Assembly (NCBI GenBank): GCA_002104905.1
Contig: MCFE01000177.1
Coordinates: 62,001 to 126,000, forward strand
Source of the DNA: Basidiobolus meristosporus CBS 931.73
Lineage: Eukaryota > Basidiobolomycota > Basidiobolomycetes > Basidiobolales > Basidiobolaceae
DNA: 64,000 nucleotides
Direction of reading: 5' to 3'
Each line of letters starts with the position of its first letter. Position 1 is the stretch's first letter. Shown in pieces: positions 33,850 through 45,201 of this stretch. The notes under the pieces are model-generated. The model saw only the letters and a list, made by a program, of their open reading frames with translations, was not told where the DNA came from and ran no database searches. Made by a program: the position numbers and the translations under genes.

Positions 33850-34990
33850 ATCTTTTTGCAGATTCCAATAACCAAGAAGTATCACAAGAAGCTAAATACA
33901 GCTTTTGTAAGGAGCTCAGCATCTCTGATACTCAAGGGCTTGGTTACTTCTTGGGGATACAGTTTTCCATACACTGAAACACCTAATCACACAGCTTAAG
34001 CCAGACCTGGTATTGTCAAGATATATTTCAGATGTACCAAATGATAATGTTTAGAAAGGCAGTCTCCATAGTGGAGACAAGCCTTAGACTGGTTGGTACT
34101 CAGCTAAATCCAGTAAGCTTGGTGCCATCTGTAAGCTTAGATTTCTCCAGCCACCTCCAAGCTGGTAGCTTGCTATACATCAAACCTAGAACATGCTGAG
34201 ATATTTCATATTCAATGGGAGTTGTCAACTGGTATATTCAGAGCCATGAATCAAATCATAGAGTAGTAGCTGAGTGAATCTGTAGGGAGAGTTTTAGAGA
34301 GAGAGGAAGTGATTGCAAGAACAAGTAGACTTTGTGGCTTTCACTTGATGGTTTTTAAATGTAAAAGTAGTATTTATACTTTTGCATGGTCTTGGCATAA
34401 CTAACATGTGAATATGAGTATATAGGTCCCAGAAGTATATGCGTAAAGTTTGGGGCTGCTTGGACAACTTTGAGAATCTTCATGTTCTAGGTACCTAGTG
34501 TTATGATGAAAACTTTCTAAGTAAACTTCAACAAGGAATATGGTCAGTATTTTCTAAGATTTGTAGGTAATAATCCAACTAACTGAATTTGGTGAATAAT
34601 CAGATGGAATTTTGAATTTTTATATCAGAATTTTCAGATATTTCAAATGAACAGCTGATATATGCCAAGGATTAACCTAAAAGAATGTGGTGCACAATCT
34701 TTGGGAGTACACTTATGCTGATTGATTATGAGAACAGAAGACACACATTGCGCCACAGGATACACCTGACTCTACTACAAAGGAGCAGCTAATCATCATT
34801 CCATTTTGCAACCAGCTGTAGTATTATGCACCATGGTAGCATATCTTATGGCAGCCTGTGATGCTACAAGGCTCTATTGAAAATTTGCAGTTGGAGCTCA
34901 CTGGATTTAGGCAGCCATTCAGTAGAAATTAATGGTATTTTGCTGGTATTCAGCTTGTGTTTCTGCTTCAAACTTTAGTTAAAATATTTG
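33850..34990 (+). mobile_element. Copia RT/RNase H fragment
   Basis: Degenerate plus-strand pol of the copia-2 family. 33870-34260 covers the region after the RT active site (LGYFLGIQFSIH and on). 34700-34860 covers RNase H, matching the copia-2 GYTFLY and YMAACEA stretch. No frame survives. A minus-strand LTR (34281-34627) lies between the two parts. Confidence 0.75.
34281..34627 (-). repeat. Solo LTR of the copia-2 family, inserted in a copia fragment
   Basis: 347 bp, starting TGTAGGGAGAG and ending TATATCA on the plus strand, the inverse of the copia-2 LTR. Flanks GAATC (34276-34280) and GAATT (34628-34632) match a 5-bp duplication with one change. Confidence 0.8.
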
Positions 34991-35034
34991 GTGGGAGTAT
35001 TGAGTAGCTGATAGCTTATATATATGCTAGTTAA

Positions 35035-35381
35035 TGTTGAAAAAGCTCATAATTCTGCCTAAATACTATCCTAAATTAGTCACTTATATCATTACCTTCA
35101 AATCTTAGGGAATACTGATCAAATTTCTTGTCAGGATTTACTTAAATTATTTTTGCTAAAATAGCAGATACCCATAACAAGAAAATTCTCAAAGTTGTCC
35201 AAACAGCCCCAAGCTTTGCACACATGTTCTGGGAACCTTTCTGAATCTATTCTACTTGTTTGCAATGCCAAGCCATGTAAAAGTATAAATACTACTTTTA
35301 CATTCAATATATCATTAAGTGAAACCACATAATCTACTTGTTCTTCTAATCACTTCCAATATCTCCAAGACTCTTGCAACA
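35035..35381 (+). repeat. 5' LTR of copia-3
   Basis: 347 bp, TGTTGAAAAAGC to CTTGCAACA. It is followed at 35382-35393 by GGTTATGAGCCC, the half-tRNA primer site. Confidence 0.9.
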
Positions 35382-37672
35382 GGTTATGAGCCCTGAGCTG
35401 TCACTCTCTGCAGTATCTACTACTGCTATTACTGGAATTTTCTCCTGTGCTGAAAACTTGGAAATTCTTCATTACAAAGTTACTGCCTGGAGAAGAACTG
35501 TAAAATCTAATTAGGAGAATTACCCTGCTGGTGAATAAGATGAAATTTATGGGCATACTAACTACTGATGAAAATGTGTTAGTAACCTTCCTCAATAGCC
35601 TGACAGACAGGCTTCAGGGCCTTACATCATCCCTAGAGTCCAGAACCAAAGATTTGACCTTAAATCATGTATATGGAAGGTGCCTGGATGAAGAATTAAG
35701 AAAATTAAGTGCCAACAAGAAGGAAGAAGAAAATGCTTTAATAAGCAGCAATAAAAAACAAAGGAGATACCCATGACCTTTTAAAGGCAATATCAACCTG
35801 TTTTGCCACTACTGCAAAAGGAATGGACACATGTCACACTGGTGCATCAAAAGAGAGATAGTCAGCAGAAAAAGCCTGAATATGGAAATGCTGTAACAAC
35901 TGAAGATAGACTATTCATATCTGCACAGACTATGGTCACAAATAAGAATTCTTAGATGTGGTATATTGACTCTGGAGCATATCAACACTTTACACACAAA
36001 AAACAACTTTTTACCCAATACCTAAAAATTCCAATTAAGAAGGTTTTCATGGGTGACAGTAGAACACTTAATTCAGTGGGAGAAGGAACTATTGAAGTGA
36101 ACCTTAGAAGCAGCAAAGAAAGCTGTACACTAACCTTTAAAGAAGTACTCTATGTACCAGAAATAGTTAAGAACCTACTATCTGTAAGCAAGGCCACAGC
36201 AGAAGGACTCAGTTTCATCTTTGACATTGTGGATGCAGGATCACTGATCAAAATGGTGCCCATATTGATTCAGGTATCAGAGATCAGAATTTATACAAGT
36301 TGACTTATATTCCATCATATGTGGAAGCCACTATGAGTAACTTAACTTAAGAAACACCAATGATATGACCCAGGACATTTGGGCACATCATTTTTGATCA
36401 ATTATGCAAAATGATCAAAGATCAGCTAGTTTCTGGCGTAAAATTGAATCCCCATCTAGTTTGGATCACTGTGTAGCCTGCATAAATGGGAAACAAGCCA
36501 GACAACTGTTCAAGAGCTCTGGTGTAATCAAAACCAAGAAAAAACAAGATCTTATTAACTCAGATCTGTGTGGACATATAAAATTTATCCTTAGGCGGAT
36601 TAAAGTATTCAATCACTGTTATTGATGATTATACAAGATGAATGTGGGTCTACTTCATGGAGAGAGCAGAAGTTGCTCTCTCTAAGTTCAGGGAGTCTAA
36701 AGCCATGGTGGAGAGTGAAACTGGTGAAAAAATCAAGAAAATACACTCTGTCAATGGTAGAGAATATACATCAAAACTCTTCACCCACTTCTGAAAATTC
36801 ATGGGATAAAGCCAGAGACTACTGTACCATACTCCCCACAGCAAAATGGAGTAGTAGATTATGTAAACAGAGCAACAATAGATACGGCAGGATCTGATAT
36901 CCATATTCAAAAATTATCCCATGATTTTTGGGTGAATCAGTTGCCACTGTAGTATACCTTAAAAATAGGAGTTATAACAGAATACTTTGTGAATCTACTC
37001 CATCTGAAGCAAGGTATGTATACAGACTAATTGCAGAACATCTAAGAATATTTGGGTGTACAGCATATGCAAAGAAACTACCTGGAAATCAGTCATTATG
37101 TGAACCAAAAAGTGAAAAACACATATTTTTAGGTTACTGCAATGAGAGTAAAGCATACAGACTCTAAAATGGCAAAGTAAAGAAGCTAATCAAGTCCAGG
37201 GATGTACTGTTTGAGGAAAAATCAAAATTATCACAAAAAATGTTACCAGATGATGATGAATATTTGATCTCAAGTCCACTAATAGTCAGAATTGAATCAG
37301 AGCAAAACAATGACAACTGTTTCACTGCAGAGGACTCTGCAGCCATGATTTAGCCTGAATCAGTGTCCAGGAATATTGCAGAAGTGATCACTCTAGTATC
37401 AAATGCCTGGAGATCCAACTGGACAAGAAAGTGCCCAAATTCCTATATTAATGAGGGTACAAACATAGCCTGTGCATATTCAGTCCATAATGATGATCCC
37501 CAGACTGTAAAAGAGTCCCTTAGTAACCCTCAGACAGAGTTTTGGAGATCTGTAATGACTGAGGAATGCCAGGCCCTGATGAACAATCAAACTTGGGACT
37601 TAGTCAAATTACCAATCAACTAAAAATCATTTTGATGCAGATGGGTCTTCAAGACAAAAACAAGGCTTACGG

Positions 37673-38743
37673 TGTAGTGGGGTGACAGTGACACCCACTG
37701 ACAGATGTGCTCATTCCCTTATTTTCTACTTCCCTATATCTCCACTACACTTATTTTAGTTTTATCCCATTTGTCTTACCCAATCAGTACTGTCCCATAA
37801 GCCGGTTGACTATGACACCTGCTTACCTTATTGCATAAGTTAACCCTCTCTTTATGTAAGATTACTAGCTATAAGTACTTCTATATTAGGCAAGTACCCG
37901 TGCCAGTACCCGTGACACATGATCAGCCCGTGTCACCATCCCTGCCATTTCCATACCATATATGGTATCCCCATGTTACACAGGTTTCAGAATACTGATT
38001 CCTGATTGGTTGGATGTGCTGTGCCTCTTAGAACCTTCTGGCACCTACTTAGAACATTCTTAGGTCATTCTGATGTCATTAAGATTTCTATTGATCTCCA
38101 GAACCTTCTGGAACACCATGATTAGTAATCACTTAGCCAGTGAGAAAAGTATATAAGGGAGGCTATCCCTCAACAATAAATCATCATCCCTTTTATCAAT
38201 ATACCGACTTGTTGATTAGTGTGATCACTGCTACCTGCTGCTACCTGAACTTCCAACCCTAGACCACAGGACACTCCCAGGAAACCACGCTGACAGCCAA
38301 CTGACCTTGGAGGCACTACTTGTGAGGAATACTCAGAGTAGGTATCTTTTATTATATTTGATTCTTTCCCAAGTTTGTTCTTGTACAGGCAAAGATACTT
38401 TTCTGTCTTTGTAACTATTGACCAAAGCTGCATTCTTATCAAGTCCCTGCTGGTGGAGTTTACAGTTGTTTTGACTTTGGAAGCTTTAGTACATTGTCAT
38501 CTCAAAGGATGCTGAACCCAGCACATACTTTTGTTAAGACGCCAACTAAGTTGGGGATTGTAGCTCAATAGTTTTCCCTTGACAAGCTTGTGGCTTTATT
38601 CCCCTTCACATTAGATTAGAGACAGAACCCAAGTATTCCTAGCAAGCTTTTGCCAGAGGTTATCGCACCCAGTGAACACCCCACACACAAAACACTTGAG
38701 AAGTGTTGGACGTATCTCTCCCTTGGACTTATACACCACCACA
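37673..38743 (+). mobile_element. 1071-bp insertion in copia-3, related to gypsy B LTR/leader
   Basis: Copia pol stops at 37672 and resumes at 38744, with ACGG duplicated on each side (37669-37672, 38744-38747). The insert starts TGTAGTGGGGTG and ends CACCACCACA, an imperfect inverted terminus. It contains a GTATATAAGG box near 38150 with AATAAA downstream, and about 38390-38600 matches the gypsy B leader. The likeliest reading is a solo LTR of a gypsy B relative with a long LTR. An internally deleted element is the alternative. Confidence 0.75.
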
Positions 38744-39240
38744 ACGGTACAATTGAAAGATACAAAGCAAGACTTGTGGCCAAAGGATACTCTCAAACAA
38801 AAGGACTTGACTATACTGAGACCTTTGTACTAGTAGCCAAGTTTAATTCCATCAGATTAATATTGGCTATTGCAGCCAAATATAAGTTTTTTATTCATCA
38901 AATGGATGTAAAAATTGCATTTTTGAGCTGAGAACTTGATGAGAATGTGTGTAATGATCAGCCTGATTGGTTTGCTGGTCTTTCCAACAAAGTATAAGGC
39001 TGGTGGTACAATTGAAAGATACATGGCAAGACTTGTGGCTGAAGGATATTCTTGCACCCAAGGACTTGACTATACTGAAAGCTTTGCACTGGTTGCCAAG
39101 TGTAATTCCATCAGATTGATATTGGCTATTACAGCCAAATGTAGGTTTTTTATATATCAAATGGATGTAAAAACTCCATTTTTGAACTGAGAACTTGATG
39201 AGGATGTGTGTAATGACCAGCCTGATGGGTTCACTGATCA
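38744..39240 (+). repeat. Tandem duplication of an RT segment (about 249 bp) in copia-3
   Basis: The segment reading GTIERY...QMDVK occurs twice (38744-38992 and 38993-39240). Both copies share changes absent from copia-2, including TGA in place of the glycine codon after the AFLN-type motif. Confidence 0.88.
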
Positions 39241-39539
39241 AGATAATTCCCACTTGGTCTGCAAGCTCAAAAAGTCTTAATATGGTCTCAAACAATCACC
39301 AAGAGCCTGGAAATGCAAGGTAGATTCTTATTTGGAATCTTTGAGTTTCAAACAGAGTAATGCTGACTATAGTATATACTATAAGCCAAATAGAGCAAAT
39401 CCAAATCTATTTGCTCTATATGTGGATGATTCTATTATAGCCACTAACAACCTAACAATGTTGAAAGAGACTAAATCCAGCCCATCTAAAGAGCTCAAGA
39501 TGTCTGATCTAGGAGAACTCAGTTACATCTTAGGATGGG

Positions 39540-39665
39540 TTAGGGATTGGCCAAGCCAATGGAGCAGGCCCAGCGCACTGTGAGCAGGGTGATGCCAACA
39601 CCAGACAAGTGTTGAATGCGTGACTGGTACTGCTAGAACCATCACCACCAAGACAAGACAAAGAG
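39540..39665. other. Foreign stretch inside copia-3 RT
   Basis: About 125 bp, visibly richer in G and C than its surroundings, between the YILG and KFSI-equivalent codons of RT. No counterpart in copia-2 or elsewhere in the window, and no clear target duplication. Origin unknown. Confidence 0.6.
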
Positions 39666-40531
39666 ATAAAGTTCTCCATAGGCAGAAGTACCTAGACTAT
39701 CACCCTGAGCCAATTCAAGTATATTCAAGATATACTAAAGAAGCACCAAATGGAAGACTGTAAACTGGCAGCTACCCCAATGGAGTCAAACCCTTGATTG
39801 GTCAAAACGCAACCAAATCAAGAGATCTTGATGCCATCTGAAAGCCCTGAATTTCCTTGTTAATCAGTGATAAGCAGTTTGATGTATATAAGATGTCCAG
39901 ATATCCGTTATTCAGTGGGAATTGTCAGCCAGCATAATCAGAACTATGGATCCAATCAAATTGCAGTTGTTAAGCAGATTTTTAGATATCTAAAAGGAAC
40001 TGTTGATATCTGCTTAAGATATACTTATAAGTATTCAGAACAGGATCCTGTGGGATGCTCTGATGCGGATTGGGGACAAAATTTGGAAGACAGATGATCC
40101 ACCACAGGATACACCTTTCTTTACTACTAAAGGAGCAATATCATGAAATTCAAGAAAGCAACCAACCATAGCACTTTCCACCACAGAGGCAGAGTATATG
40201 GTAGCCTGTGAAGCTAAAAAATAAGCAATGTAGTTAAGAAAGCTTTTTGCAGCTTTAGGCCTATGTCAAAAAATGCCTATTTCTTTATTTCAAGATAAAC
40301 AAGGATGTATACAATTAGGTAGAAATCCAACTTCTTATGCTAAAACTGAGTACATAAATATTAGACATCAGTTCATATGTGAAGCTACAGAGAATAACTT
40401 AGTTAGCTTAGCTTACTGTACTTCAGATGAGATGATTGCAGACATATTTACAAACCATTAGCTAGAGACAAGATTGGATGTCTTAGATCAAATTTAGGAC
40501 TAGTCAGTGTGAATACTTAGCTGTGTAGGGG

Positions 40532-40877
40532 TGTTGTAAAATTTGTAATTCCACCTAAATACTCACCCAGCTTAGTCACTTAGAGCATTACATCAATCCT
40601 AGGGAATACTGACCAAAGTCCTTGTTGGGATTTACTAAGAATATTTTCACCAAAATACCAGGTGCCTAGAACATGAAAATTCTCAAAGTTGTCCAAACAT
40701 CCCCAAACTTTACACACATGCTCTCAGGATCTTTCTCAGCCTATTCTATGTGTTTGTAATGCCCACACTATGTAAAAGTATAAATACTACCTTTGCATTC
40801 AATAAATCATCAAGTGACAACCACATAAACTACTTGCTCTCCCAATCACTTCCAACATCTCCAAAACTCTTACAACA
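40532..40877 (+). repeat. 3' LTR of copia-3
   Basis: 346 bp, TGTTGTAAAATT to CTTACAACA, preceded by TGTAGGGG, a degraded polypurine tract. Confidence 0.9.
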
Positions 40878-41031
40878 GTTAAAGTGGTGCGCCCCTGAAA
40901 AGAATGCCTGCTTGCTTCTTGTGAAGTTAGTTACTCCAATATTCTAGACTGTCACATTAGGTAGGTTAGAACCTGGCTGATAGTACAATTGTATTCAGCT
41001 GACCTTGCTTTAGCTTTTTCCTAGGAAAAAG

Positions 41032-43472
41032 TGTTGTAAGCTTTGTACTTAAGTCAGAGTACCCAGCTGATTTAGTCACTAAGGTTATTGCTTACAAGTT
41101 TCAAAGAGTTCTGCCTAAACTTCTTGTTGGAGTTTAGTTACAATATCTTCACCAAAATATTAGGTAACTCAAACATTATATTGCTTAGCAATGCTAAACA
41201 ACTCCAGACTCTGAGCATACATTCTTGGAATCTTCCTAGCCACATTTTACATGCTGCTTTGCCAGTATCATTTACATGCATAAATACAACTCTCACATTG
41301 CATTAATTATTATGTAAAAACCATGCATGTGCCATATCCTCCCAATCACTTTCAATATTTGCAAGTCTCTTATTTTAGATGATGTGTCACAAGCTGTCAC
41401 TCTCCGGAATATTCACTCAGTAATTATGAGTTGACCTACTGCTGGAAGGCTGGATAAATGTAGCTACTAGGTCTGCAGAGTGGAAATAAAGTTGTTGCAA
41501 CAGGAAAGAGGCCATTGGATTATTGTTATTGAAGAATATTAACCTTGTGGTAGTGTAGGAAGAGAATTTGTTGAGTACTAGACAGCTTTGACAATTCTAG
41601 ATGCAGATACAATGGTGAAAATGGCTCCTACAGGGCTTGTGTATTGTAGATCAGGGTCTAAACAAGTTATCTCATATTCCTCTACATCTGAAGTTAACCT
41701 TACAGGCTTAAGTGGAGAAACATTGATGCTTTGGTGCAGGGTATTTTGCCAATTCAATTTGTTTATTCACACAAGGTGATTAAAAATCAGCCAATATGCA
41801 AATAAAAGCTTATCCCCTAGCAGGTCTAAAGCCCTGTGAAGCCGGCATATATGGGATATAGGCCAGACTACTGCTCAGGAGCTCTGCACTAGTCAAAGCT
41901 GAGAAAAAACTGGATCTAATCAACTCAGCTCAATGTAGATGTATGTAACACTTATTCATAGGTGGAAAAGCTTATTTAAATGCATTTATTGAGCACCATG
42001 AGGGCATGCATAGGTTAACCCAATGGACAAAAAGGAAGAAGCTCTGCTCAAAAATGAGGGTGTGAAGACGTGATAGAGCAAAAACTGATATAAAAAATGG
42101 AGAGAACATGCTCTGGCTACATTAGCATATCTCTCTGAAAACTCTTTATTCAATTGTGGAACATATATGAGTCAGAACATGAGACCATTATACTATGCTT
42201 GCCTCAAGAAAACAAAGTGCTATGATGTGCAAGCAGACTCATAACTACTATGACATGGTTTATATTTCTATGATTAATAATTGCCTTGTGATTCTTTGGG
42301 GAGATCAGTTTCTATGGCTCTACATTTTAAAAGAGGAGTTAAACCAGAGTACTCTGTGATTCTACTTCATATGAGAAAAGATACGGATGTTAACCAAGTG
42401 CAGAGTACCCCAGATAACTTGGCTGCACACCACATGCTGCCATTTGTGTAGTCAATACTCAGGCTAAAAGGTGTGAAATGTGTACTATTTGGCCACAACC
42501 ACTTGGAGAATAAGAATCAACAGAAGGCCAGTGCAGTACTAATATAAGATCAGCTGAACTTCAATATTCACAGAAGTCACACCTCTTAGTATCTCAGATA
42601 CTGGCTTTACAACAGAAAAGCAGATATTCTTTCAAGGGAAGACCCACTAGCATTCATCCCAAACATGCTGAATAGCTGCTAATCTCTTCCACTAAAATTG
42701 TGAATAAGAGACACCTGCTGAATACCAGCTAAAAATCTAATGACAGGTAGCTAGGTTTAATTCTAACATACCAACTGTGCCCATTTCTACCAATTATGTG
42801 CTTTTAACTTATGAAATAAGTTTATCAGCTGCATATTTGAATAGGGAAATTGATAAGGACCTTTACATAGACAGGCCTGATGGACACATTGACCAAGGCA
42901 GCCCCCATTTGGAGTGCAAGCTTAAAAAATCACCATGCAATCTCAAACAACCATGAAGAACCTGGAATTACAAGAGAGATTCCTACTTGGAATCTCTGTA
43001 TTTTTAATGAGTTACTGCTGATGATGATCTCTTCTATACACCAACATAACAGGTCTGGCACTATTAGTCCTATAAATGGCTTATCTTATCAAAACTACTG
43101 ATAACCAAAAAATGCATGAAGAAATTGAATCCAGTTTTGTAATTACACTTAAATATCCACCTAACTTAATAACTTGTTTCCTTGCCCATAAGTGTTAAAG
43201 AATGCTAACCAAGTTTCTTGTTGGGACTTATCTTGAATATTTCATCAAAATATCAAGTACCCAAAACATTAGAAACTTCAAGGTTGTCCAAATAGCCCCA
43301 CACTTTGCACATATATTCTTGGGACCTTTCTAAGCATATTCTACATGCTTTTCTTGCCAGGATTTGTAAAAGTATAAACACCACTTTTACTTTTCATTGA
43401 TCATTGAGTGAAAACCACATAATCTACTTGTTCTCCCAATCACTTCCAATATCTCCAAAAACCCTTACAACA
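41032..43472 (+). mobile_element. Copia relic with two LTRs and deleted interior
   Basis: LTR-like ends at 41032-about 41375 and about 43134-43472. Between them lie fragments in copia-2 order: gag start with an LLQERGHWIIV-type stretch (about 41485-41530), a piece of the pre-integrase region (about 41590-41950), then integrase and RT scraps up to about 43100. No frame survives and no target duplication is seen (AAAAG against ATTAA). The oldest copia copy in the window. Confidence 0.72.
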
Positions 43473-43690
43473 ATTAATTGGTGAAAACTGCGGCTTTTGT
43501 CACATGCTTCTCTGTCTCTGGCTTGGGTAGACTTTCTTTCCTTTTCTTTACCTCTAACACTGTCAGGTCCTTCACTGCTACTTTGCCAATTGTCAAGTAC
43601 TTTTCAAGCACGGATTTTGGCTTGGAAAGATTGGCCATACAAATTCACAAGGGCAACTCTTAGACCATGGACCTGGCCTATCAAAGATTA
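43473..43690. repeat. LR fragment, copy D
   Basis: About 43480-43560 matches 21785-21850 (shared TCTCTGGCTTGGGTAGAC with flanking similarity). It marks the left edge of the gene island; base composition becomes richer in G and C from about 43690. Confidence 0.55.
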
Positions 43691-45151
43691 GGGCCGAACC
43701 TGTAGGCTCTGGTCAGTCCGGAACAGGCTCGCCTATGGATATTTGGTGCACTTAACGCGCTCACTCAACGCCTGGGAGAGCTAGGAACCATCTGTGATGG
43801 TGCAAAAGGGATGGCGGGTCAAGGGCAAAGTCTGTTCAATGTTCCAGGCGGGCATTTCGGGGATGGCTTATGCCTATCAGTGGAGACGAGTCACTTCTGG
43901 TCGCAAAAAACCTCTCATAACTCACCAGTCTCGAATTGACCTTTCCGTCCGATCGTTCCACTTGAGGTTTGGGTTAATCTTACAGTCAGAACTACCGTTC
44001 TGAGGAGCACTCGCCCGGTGCAACCACATCCACCATGCATGAGATGGGCATGTAACCCCCAAGAGTGTAGCTGATTCGCCTACTCAGATGTGGAGAATAG
44101 ACGACTTACAAGAGACGAGGTGGCCGCTAAATTCAACCGCCCAAGGGGATTCGAGGTGACTGGAGTTTATCGACAATGTGCAAGCGCCCAATGAGCATTT
44201 CAGGCTGCCAATTTATCCTTTGGTCGGCGTCATGGTGAAAATGCACGCGAAATCATCCTAGCATCTATAAACCACTCCCCAGCGTATATTTAGCATTTTC
44301 CTGGGTAACGATCAATCACTCACCATTGCCATATCTGGGGGGTAGGAGTGGATTGGCTCCAGCGTAGATCTCAGGAAAGTTTTCTACGGCAGCAGCCCAC
44401 CACCAATGACCTGGAGCAAACGGCGTGACGGGAACACGCGCTAAGAGGATTCCAGCCACAGTGGTGACCACCCCTGGAATCAACGGCTCAACTGCTGGAT
44501 TCTACAAAGTCGACTAGACAAGTAATATCAATGTGAAGTGCACGATAGACTGACCGGTTGAAAATGGTCAGCCAGTTGCTTGGTATGGCATCGGGACGGA
44601 TCATCCACGGCCAATTGCCCGCCACACTGGAAATTATTTTTAGACTTCAGGAGCCAACCCCATTCCGTTGCATGTGGTGTCCAGATTAAATTTAGGTTTT
44701 GGCTTTTGTGCCACTGACGGCGCATTAGCTGCAGCAGACACCGCGGTCAGTTAGTTGGTGGAATCAACCGGTCGAAAGACCTTGCGCATGCCAAATTTCT
44801 GGGCGGCAGGAGCTCCAACAAGCCCACGGCATCTGGGTTACAAGCGTACCTTCGGGTGGCGCCTGGTTTCCTCCAAGGTGGATTCATCCGCCGTATACGG
44901 GATTTCCCAGCGTGCCTATCTACCGGCGCTCACCTCGAATTGGGGAAGGTGGAAACCTTCCGAGCTGGATGTGTGCCCCGTACGCAGAGTTGTCTACGTT
45001 AGCGCCAGCACGCCTCGTGTCACCCTCGCATTACTCGAACTGTCAGCAATTACCAATTGATCAATCGCCACTCCGGCATTTCCATGATCTCATAGGCACT
45101 GGTTCCCTAAACTGGGTAATCCTCTTCTCTCCCCATAAGAGGTCATCTTCT
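43691..45151. other. Island DNA upstream of the deacetylase gene, no gene recognised
   Basis: Non-repetitive, with higher G+C than the flanking repeats. ORFs here (for example 44755-45060 plus, 44528-44725 minus) lack recognisable motifs or signal sequences, so they were not called. Confidence 0.5.
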
Positions 45152-45157
45152 TTATAA
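45152..45157 (+). promoter_or_regulatory. TATA box of the deacetylase gene
   Basis: TATAAA, 45 bp before the ATG at 45202, implying a very short 5' UTR. Confidence 0.6.
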
Positions 45158-45201
45158 ACCACGGCCCTCCCCATCATCTCTATGGTAATTCACATTTGAC
45201 A

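Larger units (their letters stand above)
35412..40460 (+). pseudogene. Gag-Pol of copia-3, heavily broken
   Basis: The gag start reads GTA where copia-2 has ATG. Remaining pieces follow copia-2 in order: late gag (35531-35776), knuckle (about 35800-35850), protease IDSGAYQHF (35962), pre-integrase and integrase (36404-36900), and the region up to RT (37363-37623). Then comes the insert, duplicated RT (38744-39240), RT with YVDDSI (39420) and RNase H (39867-40460). Stops and shifts separate them. It is much older than copia-1 or copia-2. Confidence 0.88.
35035..40877 (+). mobile_element. Copia-3: full-length decayed copia with TSD and internal insert
   Basis: LTRs 35035-35381 and 40532-40877 are flanked by a perfect 5-bp duplication GTTAA (35030-35034 and 40878-40882). 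It is the same family as copia-2 but far more decayed: the gag start codon is lost, about 270 bp of gag are deleted, and stops are frequent. It also carries a 1071 bp insertion with its own target duplication, a tandem duplication in RT and a foreign stretch of about 125 bp. Confidence 0.93.

Noticed and set aside
38560-38620. A tRNA-like A box (GTAGCTCAATAG) in the copia-3 insert and the gypsy B leader.
   Set aside because: No B box or acceptor pairing follows, and it belongs to a retroelement leader.
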